Of a DNA stretch of 26,266 bases, positions 6,714 through 14,581 are shown piece after piece. The first letter of the stretch is position 1. Each line of letters begins with the position of its first letter. The translations under genes were made by a program, and so were the position numbers. The notes beneath the pieces are model-generated. The model saw only the letters and a list, made by a program, of their open reading frames with translations, did no database searches and was not told the origin of the DNA. The stretch comes from Candidatus Tectimicrobiota bacterium (GTDB lineage Bacteria; JACPSX01): contig JACPSX010000294.1 of NCBI GenBank assembly GCA_016193065.1, positions 1 to 26,266 on the forward strand. Direction: 5' to 3'.

Positions 6714-7879
6714 GTATTCTCTCTCCCTTGCCGCGTTGCCAGTTCCCGGTAGATTCCCAGGGCTTTCTCCACATTGTCCGCCAGAGAAAACTCGAGGGCC
6801 ACCCTCCGGGCCTCGTGCCCTGCTTCCCGGCGCCGATCCAGGTCGAAAAAATTCTTTATTGAAGAAGCGATGGAGGAGACATCCAGCGGATCCTCGAGGA
6901 TCTCCCCGCCACGCCCCTCTTCGAGAAGCTCCGAGGCTCCATTCGACCGGCTCGTCACCACAGGCACCCCGCTGGCCATGGCCTCCAGGCAGGCATTGCT
7001 GAAGGGGTCGTAGAGGGTGGGGAGAAGGAACAAATCACCGGCGGCGTAGTAGGCTTCCAGATTCCTCCTGGGGCCCAGGAACAAAACCTGCCGGGAAACT
7101 CCCAGATCCGCCGCCAGCCGCTGGTAAGGGGAGCTATCCCCTTTGCCAATTACAGCCAGACGTGGCTCCGGCCGCACCCTCTTCTCTTTTAGCTCCGCCA
7201 GTGCGGCAATGGCATAGCGCAGCCCTTTTCTCTCAAAACCGGAGCCCACAAACAGGAGAAGAAATGCCTCCGCCGGAATCCCCAGCTCCCGACGCAAGGG
7301 ACCCCCGAGCCCCTCCCGGTTGCCGGGGTGAAACCGCTCCAGATCAACCCCGTTGTAAAGCACGTCCACCTTGCCCTCCGGCACCCGGTAGTGGCGCAAG
7401 ATCTCCTCCTTCCCGCGCCGGGAGTTGGTGAGCACTTTGCGGGTGCCGCTCCCCTCAAAGATGGCGCGCTCCACGGCCAGAAGGCTGCGGTGAAACGGGT
7501 GGATGGCCGTCAGCACGCGGTCCCAGGAGGGGGCGCCTCTGGCCCGCCGCAGGAGCCACTCCCGATGGCAGCCGTCTCCGGCCCGGTAGATGTCCTGCCG
7601 CAGGGTGCGCTCGAAGCTGTGCACCACGTCAAAGGCGTTGCGCCGCAGGGCCAGAGCACTGAAGGCGGCAAAGCTCAAGATCCGCAAGGTGCGAGGATAA
7701 GTCAGGGCGGGAACCCGGTGCAGGTGGATCCCCTCCCGCTCTTCTCCATTCCAGCGCCGGGAAAACAGGTGGACCTCGACCCCCTTTTGCAGAAGGACGC
7801 GGGCGAAGCGCGATAGGTAAAGCTCGGCGCCGCCGTACGGAGAATAATTCATCCGCACCAGAGCCACTCGCAGGCTCAT
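6710..7879 (-). CDS. WaaG-like family 4 glycosyltransferase (LPS core)
   Basis: This 389-aa GT4 enzyme resembles the RfaG/WaaG-like group that adds the first hexose to the heptose region of the LPS core. It begins VALVRMNYSPYGGAELYLSR, a glycine-rich loop. It then has VVHSFERTLRQDIYRAGDG followed by CHREWLLRRA, a signature I associate with core-LPS GT4 enzymes. In the C-terminal domain FVGSGFERKGL precedes LYDPFSNACLEAMASG, where Asp stands in the first position of the usual EX7E pair, as is common in this subgroup. The ATG at 7879 overlaps the deacetylase stop by 4 bp (ATGA). No membrane segment is seen. The GT4 call is sure; the WaaG-like assignment is by pattern and by the neighbouring heptosyltransferases. 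Confidence 0.85.
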   Translation of the reverse strand: MSLRVALVRMNYSPYGGAELYLSRFARVLLQKGVEVHLFSRRWNGEEREGIHLHRVPALTYPRTLRILSFAAFSALALRRNAFDVVHSFERTLRQDIYRAGDGCHREWLLRRARGAPSWDRVLTAIHPFHRSLLAVERAIFEGSGTRKVLTNSRRGKEEILRHYRVPEGKVDVLYNGVDLERFHPGNREGLGGPLRRELGIPAEAFLLLFVGSGFERKGLRYAIAALAELKEKRVRPEPRLAVIGKGDSSPYQRLAADLGVSRQVLFLGPRRNLEAYYAAGDLFLLPTLYDPFSNACLEAMASGVPVVTSRSNGASELLEEGRGGEILEDPLDVSSIASSIKNFFDLDRRREAGHEARRVALEFSLADNVEKALGIYRELATRQGRENT

Positions 7880-8700
7880 CGCCTTCCTCCCAGCAGGTCA
7901 TAGAGATCCCCGACCAGAGGATAGGAGTAAATGGCAATGCGGCTCCCGAGCCAGCCGATGTCGGCCCGCTTCACTGGGATACGGGGAATCCCGTAGAGCT
8001 CGGTCCCAGGCCGGCTGCAGCCACGCCGGGTCGTCAAGAGCGCCTGAAAGCCGACAGCCCTTGCAGCAGCCACGGCCTCCCGGGTAAATTCCCCCCAGGG
8101 CCAGCTCAGATACCGGCAATCCCCCTGCAAGCGCTGCCGGATCAGGTCCCGGGATAGCTTGAGTTCCGCCTCCATTTCCTGTACGGTCAGCCCCTGGGAA
8201 GAGATGGGACAATGGCTGTGAGTATGGGACTGCACGTCCACCAGACCGCTTTTTACCATTTCACCGAGCTCCGACCAGTTGACCGAATCCCCGCCGCGCC
8301 CCCGTTGTCCGAAGCGCGCCTTGGCCTCGCGATGGGTCGGGATCTCGGGAAGGCTCAGTCCCCTTGCCGCTCCCGCCTGGGGGCGCGCAGATCCTTCTTC
8401 AACCCAGGAGGTCACTGCAAACAGCGTGGCCTTGATCTCGTAGCGCAGCAGCAGCGGGAACGCGTAAACCCAGTTATCCAGGTAGCCGTCATCGAAGGTC
8501 AGCGCCACGGTCCGGCTGGAGAGGGCAATTTCCCCTTTCAGGAAGCGGACCAGCTCATCCAGAAAAATAGTCCGGAACTGCCCCTTCTTGAGGTAGAGCA
8601 GTTGGGTCTCAAACTCGCCGGGGGTCAGCGTCACCAGATCGCCCCGATGCGGGTTCACATGATGATACAGGAGAACGGGAACCGCCTTAGCCCGTCCCAT
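7876..8700 (-). CDS. NodB-type polysaccharide deacetylase
   Basis: The 274-aa product belongs to carbohydrate esterase family 4 (NodB homology). VPVLLYHHV opens the fold, TFDDGY at about residues 68-73 carries the catalytic base and the first metal-binding Asp, and SHTHSH at about 158-163 supplies the two metal-binding His. A WPWGEFT segment then follows as in the third motif. There is no signal peptide, so it probably acts on a cytoplasmic sugar or lipid-linked intermediate rather than on peptidoglycan. I start it at the ATG at 8700, which has GGGAG six bases upstream, rather than at the ATG at 8730, which would overlap the previous gene by 44 bp. Its place among core glycosyltransferases suggests removal of an N-acetyl group from a core or O-chain hexosamine. 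Confidence 0.88.
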   Translation of the reverse strand: MGRAKAVPVLLYHHVNPHRGDLVTLTPGEFETQLLYLKKGQFRTIFLDELVRFLKGEIALSSRTVALTFDDGYLDNWVYAFPLLLRYEIKATLFAVTSWVEEGSARPQAGAARGLSLPEIPTHREAKARFGQRGRGGDSVNWSELGEMVKSGLVDVQSHTHSHCPISSQGLTVQEMEAELKLSRDLIRQRLQGDCRYLSWPWGEFTREAVAAARAVGFQALLTTRRGCSRPGTELYGIPRIPVKRADIGWLGSRIAIYSYPLVGDLYDLLGGRR

Positions 8701-9826
8701 GTTTGTCTCCCGCCTGGCGCCGCCGGCCATTGCAGAGATCGCGGTAGAGAGCGGCCGTCCTGTCCAGCATCCGGTTCAGGGAAAATTGCTCCTCGACCCG
8801 AAGCCGCCCCTGTTCCCCCATGCGTTGCCGCAGATCAGGGTCCTGAAGCAGCTTGCGCACGGCCTCCGCCAGAGCCCCGCTGTCGGCCGGAGGGACCAGC
8901 AGCCCCGTCTCCTGATCGACAACGGCCTCGGGGATCCCCCCCACACGCGAGGCCACCACCGCTTTTCCTGCCGCCATGGCCTCCAAAACTGCAGTCCCCA
9001 GCGCTTCCTCCAGGGACGGGAACACAAAGACGTCGAAGGTGGCCAGGATCTGGGAGATGTCTTGGCGAAACCCCAGGAAAGAAACGGTGCGATCGAGCTC
9101 CAGCGCTTTGGCCTCGCGCAAGAGATTGTCACGCCCGGGACCATCCCCCACGACGAGGACCTTGAGCCCCGGGTATTCCTGGCGCAGGCGCGCCGCCGCC
9201 TCCAGCAGGATGCGATGTCCTTTTTTCCCCCGCAAAATGGAAACCGTTCCGATGACCGGGCCGGGGGAAGACAACCCGAGAGACTTTCGAAACTCGGAGA
9301 GATTGCCGTCCGGCACAAACGCGGCGGGATCGACTCCGCTGGGAATCACGACGATCTTCCGGGCATCCACCCCTTTCCGTTCAGCCAGGTAGCGGCGCAT
9401 GTACTCCGAGAGCGTGATAATGCAATCGGACAGCAGAGAATAAACCAGCTTGTTTTTCACCCGCCCACCCAGGTGGCGCGTCCTCACGACCCGGGGGCGG
9501 TGTCTCACGAACCTTGCCGCCAGACCCGCATTCCAACTGTCCAGTGAGCTGTGGGTGTGCACGATGTGAAACCGTTCCCTGCTCAAGATCCCTCTAAGCG
9601 TGAAAATGGCCCTGAGGTCCACACTACGGCGAAACGCGAGCGGGTAGACAGGGATATTCCGAGTTGCAGCCTCCAAGGCTAACGGGCTCCTGGCCGGGCA
9701 GGCCAACGACAACGTGAAGTCCGGCGCCGAGAGCCCGGTCAACTCCCGCAAGATTCTCTTTTCCTGCCCGCCCCATCCCGCGGACGACTCCGTGTGCAGA
9801 ATTTTGATCGTGCCGTCGTGAATCAC
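8687..9826 (-). CDS. Family 4 glycosyltransferase
   Basis: This complete 379-aa GT4 enzyme starts IKILHTESSAGWGGQEKRIL, with the glycine-rich N-terminal loop. It then shows FHIVHTHSSLDSWNAGLAAR and RTRHLGGRVKNK in the acceptor domain. The C-terminal domain has VIGTVSILRGKKGHRILLEA, VGDGPGRDNL, LEEALGTAVLEAMAAGKAVV with the EX7E pair, and VGGIPEAVVD. The GTG start at 9826 has AAGGA six bases upstream and follows the 300-bp repeat-rich gap, so this is the first gene of the left run. Its stop lies 14 bp inside the deacetylase gene. The role is probably in LPS core or surface-glycan assembly; substrate unknown. Confidence 0.9.
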   Translation of the reverse strand: MIHDGTIKILHTESSAGWGGQEKRILRELTGLSAPDFTLSLACPARSPLALEAATRNIPVYPLAFRRSVDLRAIFTLRGILSRERFHIVHTHSSLDSWNAGLAARFVRHRPRVVRTRHLGGRVKNKLVYSLLSDCIITLSEYMRRYLAERKGVDARKIVVIPSGVDPAAFVPDGNLSEFRKSLGLSSPGPVIGTVSILRGKKGHRILLEAAARLRQEYPGLKVLVVGDGPGRDNLLREAKALELDRTVSFLGFRQDISQILATFDVFVFPSLEEALGTAVLEAMAAGKAVVASRVGGIPEAVVDQETGLLVPPADSGALAEAVRKLLQDPDLRQRMGEQGRLRVEEQFSLNRMLDRTAALYRDLCNGRRRQAGDKHGTG

Positions 9827-9837
9827 TGTGAATCCTT

Positions 9838-9869
9838 AGCTGTCAGCGTTCAGCAATCAGCTTTCAGCC
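9838..9869. repeat. AGC-rich intergenic repeat, copy 1
   Basis: The segment is built of short imperfect units such as AGCTGTCAGC, TTCAGCAATCAGC and TTTCAGCC. A related copy lies at 22017-22041. Such CAGC/ATCAGC repeats are widespread between genes in environmental genomes. Function unknown. Confidence 0.7.
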
Positions 9870-9878
9870 GTCTCAAGA

Positions 9879-9900
9879 GGGCACCCACCTAGGGGTGCCC
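9879..9900. repeat. Perfect GGGCACCC inverted repeat
   Basis: GGGCACCC (9879-9886) and GGGTGCCC (9893-9900) are 8-bp perfect arms around the loop ACCTAG. It lies in the gap upstream of a family 4 glycosyltransferase. It looks like a dispersed intergenic palindrome more than a terminator, since no T-run follows on either strand. Confidence 0.75.
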
Positions 9901-10089
9901 CTACACAGGGCTGCGCACTGTAACGGATCCTGCCGCGCTTTCCACGCACAGCGACCTAGGATCGCCAGGGACAGCCCCCGCAAGGGCGACTTAGAATTTT
10001 GCCGGCGGTTGAGTCGCACGAGCAAAATCCATTCGTCAGTAAAAAGAACTTTCGAAGAGAACACAAAGCAATGTGCAAAATTGTACTGG

Positions 10090-10104
10090 AGCCCCAAGGG
10101 GGCT
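10090..10104 (-). terminator. Weak candidate terminator hairpin after the family 9 glycosyltransferase run
   Basis: AGCCCC (10090-10095) pairs with GGGGCT (10099-10104) over a 3-nt loop, about 22 bp after the stop at 10127. On the minus strand it is followed by CCAGTACAATTTTG, only a poor T-run. It could slow or end transcription of the right-hand operon, but read-through is likely. Confidence 0.35.
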
Positions 10105-10126
10105 GCCCCTGCCGAGCAACAGTCCT

Positions 10127-11278
10127 TCATGTCCGGAAACCTTCTCGCAACCTGTCTCCGAGTTGTGCTCCCATCTCTATTCCGGCGGGTCTCGACTCCA
10201 GCTGGCGGCGGGCGGCCTCAACCACCTCCTCCACGCTGATCTGCTCCAGGCAGAACGGGTCGGGACAGCGCTTGGTCACGCAGCGCACGCAGGTTTTCTC
10301 CTTCTGGATCGCGATGTGCAAATCGTCGCAAGCATACGGTCCGATCGTGCGCGAGTCCGAAGGACAAAACAGGGACACGGTCGGGGTCCCCACGGCAAAG
10401 GCCAGGTGCATGGGACCCGTGTCGTTGGTGATCAGGAGCCGGCAGCGCGCCAGAAGAGCCGCCGTACCCCGGACCCCGAGCTTGCCGGCCGCCACCAGAG
10501 GCCGGCAGTGAGCTTGGCTTTCGAAGCGGGCCACGCGCAGCTTATCTCCAGGCCCCCCGGTCAGAACAACCCGGGCATCGTAGTCGCGGGCCAGGACGTC
10601 AGCCACCCGGGCGAATCGTTCGGCGGGCCAGCACTTGTAGGGTTGGGCCGCCCCGATGTGAAAAGCGATCAGCGGGTCTCCCTGGCCTCCTCCCACAGCA
10701 TCAAGAAACATCCGGGCCTCATCGTGATCCATGTCGTTGAGACGAAGAATCAGGCGGCGATCCGCCGTGTCGGCGCCCAAGACCCGCACGAGCTCCAGCC
10801 TCTTCTCCACCGTGTGGAGATCCGGTTGCCACGGAACAGCGTCCGTCAGAAGGGATGAGAAGCGCGTATCCCTCGCGTAGCCGATGATTCTTGGTGCCCC
10901 GGTCAGGGCAGCCAGCGGCCAGATATCGGGATCGTTGCCATGGAAGACGAGAACCGCGTCGTAACGGCGCTGGCGCAGCCGGGCGGCCATGATCGGAGTC
11001 CCGATCAGGTGCTTGCGGTACGGGATGAGTGCGTCCACGTGGGGGTTGCCCTGCAGCACCCCCAGGCGGTCACGGTGTACGAGGACTTCCAGGAGGCAGT
11101 CCGGGTACGTTTCCTTGAGGGCGCGCAGCGCCGGCGTTCCCAGAAGAGTATCCCCGATGGCCGTGGTGCTGATCACCAAAATCCGAGCGGCAGATGATGT
11201 TCCCACCGCCTCCGGCCGCCTCGGGAAAGCGCGCACAACCGCTCGGATGATCCGGTCACCAAGCCTGCGGGAACTCAC
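10127..11278 (-). CDS. Family 9 glycosyltransferase (heptosyltransferase family)
   Basis: The 383-aa product is a GT9 enzyme of the ADP-heptose:LPS heptosyltransferase family. ILVISTTAIGDTLLGTPALR is the N-terminal loop, FHIGAAQPYKCWPAERFARV precedes the donor site, and TNDTGPMHLAFAVGTPTVSL is the family signature. A cluster of cysteines follows (CVRC...CPDPFC). The GTG at 11278 overlaps the upstream stop as GTGA. The frame is open much further upstream, but that extension is the antisense-like shadow of the neighbouring gene and is Arg/Gly-rich without any domain. It is the last gene of the right-hand operon and probably adds a late heptose or related sugar. The first 30 or so residues before the Rossmann fold are variable. 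Confidence 0.88.
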   Translation of the reverse strand: MSSRRLGDRIIRAVVRAFPRRPEAVGTSSAARILVISTTAIGDTLLGTPALRALKETYPDCLLEVLVHRDRLGVLQGNPHVDALIPYRKHLIGTPIMAARLRQRRYDAVLVFHGNDPDIWPLAALTGAPRIIGYARDTRFSSLLTDAVPWQPDLHTVEKRLELVRVLGADTADRRLILRLNDMDHDEARMFLDAVGGGQGDPLIAFHIGAAQPYKCWPAERFARVADVLARDYDARVVLTGGPGDKLRVARFESQAHCRPLVAAGKLGVRGTAALLARCRLLITNDTGPMHLAFAVGTPTVSLFCPSDSRTIGPYACDDLHIAIQKEKTCVRCVTKRCPDPFCLEQISVEEVVEAARRQLESRPAGIEMGAQLGDRLREGFRT

Positions 11279-12447
11279 CGGATCCCCTCCCCTGCGGACG
11301 GCTGCTGGACCGCCATCTCTTCCCCGGGCGATAGACCAAACGGGGCTGCCGCCCTCAAACGAAACCCGCGTCGCAAAAGCACGCGATCGACGGCCCTCTT
11401 CACCTCGAAAGCCGGAATCATCTCCAGGCACTCGCTGCGCTTGGAGCCGTAGCAGCCGTCCTGCCCACAAGGGCGGCACGGGAAAGGCTGCGCCACCACC
11501 GTGTGCTCCTCCCCCCATGGACCCCACTGGTGCTCGCCGGAGGGACCGAAAAGGGCGATGACGGGTGTGCCGACCGCGGCGGCAATGTGCATGGGGCCTG
11601 TGTCCACTCCCAAGAAAAGATGGCAAGCCCCGCTCAAGGCGGCCAGATCCTTCAGCGTCGTGCGGCCGGCCCAGTTCAGGGGTCTGTGCCGGCAGATGGA
11701 AACGATGCGGGAAGCCTTCTCCACTTCCCGCGCGGCCGGACCGCTTGTCACAATGACCTGCGCGCCCAGGCCGCCCGCCAGGTAATCAATGACCTCGGCC
11801 ACCGCCTCATCCCGCCAGCATTTGAAAAACCACTTGGAGGTGGGGTGCACGTGGACGCGCAGGCCATCCCCCCCGGCCCCGGCTTCCTCCAGGCGCGCCG
11901 TCACCCGCTCCCGGTCCTCCCGTCCACAGGGCATGAACGGAGCGTAACCAGCCGGCACTGGAATGAAGGGGCGCACGAGATCCAGGCTGTGCTCCACCAT
12001 GTGCTTGATCTGCGCTCCCCATTCCACCTGGTGCGTGTAGAGATACCGCTTCCCCCAGAAGCCCCGGTTAAAATCGTAGCTCACCCTGACCCGGGCGCCG
12101 CTGAAGAGCGCGACAATGGCCGCCCGGTCGCCTCCCGTGAAGTCGAAGACCACGTCGAACCGACGCTTGCGCACTTGCGCGACGAACAATCCTTCCCGCC
12201 AACAGCGTTCTAGAAAAGGGAGATTCTTCCAGCCCCGCTCGAAGACGAGCACCTCATCCAGATCCGGATTCCCCTGCACCACCTCCTCCGTTCCCGAGTT
12301 GACCAGCATGGCCAAGTAGCTCCTGGGGTAAGCGGATCGCACGGCCCGCACGGCAGGAGTAGTCAGCAGGAGATCTCCGATCTCCCGCAGCTTGATGAGG
12401 AGAATGCGCTCCGCCCGGGGGAGCCTAACGGGTCCGGATACGAGCAT
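11275..12447 (-). CDS. WaaQ-like heptosyltransferase (GT9)
   Basis: This 390-aa GT9 enzyme shows ILLIKLREIGDLLLTTPAVR at the N-terminus and RFDVVFDFTGGDRAAI. HPTSKWFFKCWRDEAVAEVI and VIVTSGPAAREVEKA resemble the putative heptosyltransferase III (WaaQ) group. VDTGPMHIAAAVGTPVIALF is the GT9 signature, and a cysteine-rich segment (CRPCGQDGC) precedes the end. WaaQ adds a branching heptose to the second heptose of the inner core. I start at the ATG at 12447, which overlaps the previous gene by 23 bp and has a GGAG box nine bases before it. An upstream in-frame start at 12486 would lengthen the overlap. The GT9 call is firm, the WaaQ-like assignment moderate. Confidence 0.87.
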   Translation of the reverse strand: MLVSGPVRLPRAERILLIKLREIGDLLLTTPAVRAVRSAYPRSYLAMLVNSGTEEVVQGNPDLDEVLVFERGWKNLPFLERCWREGLFVAQVRKRRFDVVFDFTGGDRAAIVALFSGARVRVSYDFNRGFWGKRYLYTHQVEWGAQIKHMVEHSLDLVRPFIPVPAGYAPFMPCGREDRERVTARLEEAGAGGDGLRVHVHPTSKWFFKCWRDEAVAEVIDYLAGGLGAQVIVTSGPAAREVEKASRIVSICRHRPLNWAGRTTLKDLAALSGACHLFLGVDTGPMHIAAAVGTPVIALFGPSGEHQWGPWGEEHTVVAQPFPCRPCGQDGCYGSKRSECLEMIPAFEVKRAVDRVLLRRGFRLRAAAPFGLSPGEEMAVQQPSAGEGIR

Positions 12448-13492
12448 TCCCACGCCACTCCACGGCCGCCACGGCCTCCAGCACATCGTCTACACCGATC
12501 TCGGAAATCTTCTTGCCGGCAGCGACGTGGCGGATCTCCTTGCGGGTCTTGTAGCCTCCGCTGGAACCTCCCACCACCGTGAGCCTGGATGTCCAGGGGT
12601 GCCAGGTCGTCAGCGTCGCCGCCCCCCACAGAACCACCACTGGCACTCCCACGCCGGCAGCCAGGTGCGAAGGACCGCTGTCAATCCCCACGAACAGATC
12701 CGAACGCTCCAGGAGAGCTGCCAGTTCACCCAGGGAGGTTTCCCCGCACCAGTTGAGACCGGCCGTCTTCATTTCGTTGAGAATTCCGTCCACTTCCTCT
12801 CTGTCGCCCGCCGAGCCGATAAAAACAGGCCGCACCTTAAGACTGGAGAGCAGCGCATCGGCCAGAGCGGCGAAATTTTCCGTCCCCCAGCGGTTCGTAT
12901 TCCCCGCCGGGATGGGATGGAACACGACGACGGGTTCCTCCTCGTCGATCCTCTGCTCACGAAGCCTCTCCCGAACCGATTCCCTTGCCCCCGGTTGAAC
13001 AGGCATTACCAGCTCACCGGGTGTTCCCCGAATACCCCCGCAGCGCAAGGTGGCCAGGTGCCTCTCGACCATGTGGAAGGGACCCGGAGAACCCAGGATT
13101 TCCGAGAACGGCGGCACCCGCACATTGTACACCCGGTTCCAGGCGTTGGCCTTCTGCAGCCCCCCGACGCGGCGCTTGGCCCCGGAAGCCAGGGTCATGA
13201 GGGCGCTGCGGGGGCCGCCGTGCAGGTTGAAGACCCAGTCGAAGCGCCCTCGCCGCAGGCGCCGGAGAAAGGTGAGCTGCCGCGCCCAGGAGTTCCCCAC
13301 CGGGCATGACAGGACCTCGTCCACGTAAGGGTTCCCCGCGAAGATCGCCTCGCTCCCCTCGTCGACGGCCACAGCCAGGTAACTATCAGGGTGGGATTCT
13401 TTCACGGCCCGCGTACACGGGGTCATCAGGACCAGATCCCCGAGGGAGCGCAGGCGGATGAGAAGAATTTTAAGAGAATGGCCGCCAGTCAC
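12425..13492 (-). CDS. Family 9 glycosyltransferase lacking the cysteine cluster
   Basis: The product of about 355 aa is a GT9 heptosyltransferase-family protein: ILLIRLRSLGDLVLMTPCTR at the N-terminus, FDWVFNLHGGPRSALMT, HPIPAGNTNRWGTENFAALA, and the signature GIDSGPSHLAAGVGVPVVVL. Unlike the four other GT9 proteins of this cluster it has no cysteine-rich segment before the C-terminus. In its place is TVVGGSSGGYKTRKEIRHV. I use the GTG at 13492, which forms a GTGA overlap with the upstream stop, although the GTG at 13501 is equally possible. The enzyme probably transfers heptose or a related sugar, but it belongs to a different subgroup than its neighbours. Confidence 0.85.
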   Translation of the reverse strand: MTGGHSLKILLIRLRSLGDLVLMTPCTRAVKESHPDSYLAVAVDEGSEAIFAGNPYVDEVLSCPVGNSWARQLTFLRRLRRGRFDWVFNLHGGPRSALMTLASGAKRRVGGLQKANAWNRVYNVRVPPFSEILGSPGPFHMVERHLATLRCGGIRGTPGELVMPVQPGARESVRERLREQRIDEEEPVVVFHPIPAGNTNRWGTENFAALADALLSSLKVRPVFIGSAGDREEVDGILNEMKTAGLNWCGETSLGELAALLERSDLFVGIDSGPSHLAAGVGVPVVVLWGAATLTTWHPWTSRLTVVGGSSGGYKTRKEIRHVAAGKKISEIGVDDVLEAVAAVEWRGNARIRTR

Positions 13493-14559
13493 GAGCCGCA
13501 CTGCCCCACACGCAGCGGTGATCGTCGGGCAGCAGCATTCTTGAGGAGATCCTGGCTCGCCCTGACCACCTCATCCACCCCGATTTCCTCCAGGCAGTAC
13601 GGCTTTCCGGAAGGGGCCGGCATGCACTCCTTGAAGAATTTCTGGCGGCAGGGGGAGCAGGGAAAGCGCTTCGAGACCACCCGGTAGCGGTCGGGATCCA
13701 GAACCGGCCCTGTTCTCTCGGCGGTGCCGGGGCCGAAAATGCCGACCACAGGCGTCCCTACCGCCGCCGCCACATGCATGATGCCGCTGTCATTGCCCAG
13801 GAAAAGATCACACTGTCCGAGCAGGGCAGGCAAATCCTCCAGAGCCACCTGGCCCGCCGCCAGGAAAACTCCCGGCCCCTGAAACACCCCGGCCCACTCC
13901 CGGCCTTCCTCCGCCGTGCCCAGAACAAGAGATCGGGTCCCTTGCCTGGACCAGAGTTCCCGGCAAACCTCCCCGAACCGCTCCACGGCCCAGCCCCGCG
14001 GGCTCTTGGAAGCTCCGGGGTGAACTGCCACCAGAGGTTCTTTCCCATCTAGTCCGTGAACGCGCAGATAGTCCCGCATGCGATCCCTGGCGTCTTCTTC
14101 AACGGCCAGAGTGAGAGGGGGTCTTGTCCCTCCCCAACCCAGGCTGCGAATCAGGTTTAGAAAATAGTCGGCGTGGTGCAAGTTGCGCGTCTGCGGCGGG
14201 CAGGCGACGGGATCGCTCAGGAGGAAACCGCGCCCCTCGCGATCGTATCCCAAGCGACGGCGCGCGCCGCTCAGGCGGGCCAGGAAGGCCGACTTCCAGG
14301 AATTGGGCAGAACCAGGGCCAGGTCAAAACGGCAGGCACGCAGGGAGAGAAGCAGGCCCATTGTCTGCCGCAGGCTCCGGCGGTCCCACGGGTAGACCGC
14401 GTCCACATCCGGATTGTCCTTCAGGATGCCGCATATCTCCCGGCGCACGATCCCCACGACCCGGGCCCGGGGGTAGAGTTCTTTAAGAGCTTTCAGCGCG
14501 GGAAAGCTCAGGACTACATCGCCAATCCAGTTGGGGAGCCAGACAGCAATCCGCTCCAC
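13489..14559 (-). CDS. waaF: Lipopolysaccharide heptosyltransferase II (WaaF)
   Basis: The 356-aa product matches the WaaF type of GT9: IAVWLPNWIGDVVLSFPALK at the N-terminus (the NWIGD motif is characteristic), LVLPNSWKSAFLARLSGARR, HPGASKSPRGWAVERFGEVC, and NDSGIMHVAAAVGTPVVGIF followed by GTAERTGP. A C-terminal cysteine region (CSPC, ECMP, YCLEEI) is present. WaaF transfers the second L,D-heptose from ADP-heptose onto HepI of the inner core in the cytoplasm. The GTG start at 14559 has GGAGG seven bases upstream. It lies 22 bp after msbA, and its stop overlaps the next GT9 gene. Subtype is judged by motif, not alignment. Confidence 0.88.
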   Translation of the reverse strand: MERIAVWLPNWIGDVVLSFPALKALKELYPRARVVGIVRREICGILKDNPDVDAVYPWDRRSLRQTMGLLLSLRACRFDLALVLPNSWKSAFLARLSGARRRLGYDREGRGFLLSDPVACPPQTRNLHHADYFLNLIRSLGWGGTRPPLTLAVEEDARDRMRDYLRVHGLDGKEPLVAVHPGASKSPRGWAVERFGEVCRELWSRQGTRSLVLGTAEEGREWAGVFQGPGVFLAAGQVALEDLPALLGQCDLFLGNDSGIMHVAAAVGTPVVGIFGPGTAERTGPVLDPDRYRVVSKRFPCSPCRQKFFKECMPAPSGKPYCLEEIGVDEVVRASQDLLKNAAARRSPLRVGQCGS

Positions 14560-14581
14560 TCACAATCCTCCACCCCTCTCC

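Larger units (their letters stand above)
9827..10126. other. Repeat-rich non-coding gap between the two glycosyltransferase runs
   Basis: These 300 bp hold no convincing gene. An 85-codon minus-strand frame across it has no domain and is made largely of repeat sequence. The gap contains an AGC-rich repeat, a GGGCACCC hairpin and a short GC hairpin after the upstream gene, all listed separately. I see no good -35/-10 pair for the left run, which may be transcribed by read-through. Confidence 0.7.

Noticed and set aside
9873-10130. An 85-codon minus-strand frame in the repeat gap
   Set aside because: It consists mostly of repeat sequence and shows no domain or ribosome-binding site.
11279-11626. 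An N-terminal extension of the GT9 protein at 10127
   Set aside because: The extension has no domain, overlaps the upstream gene in another frame, and the GTGA overlap at 11275-11278 gives a natural start.
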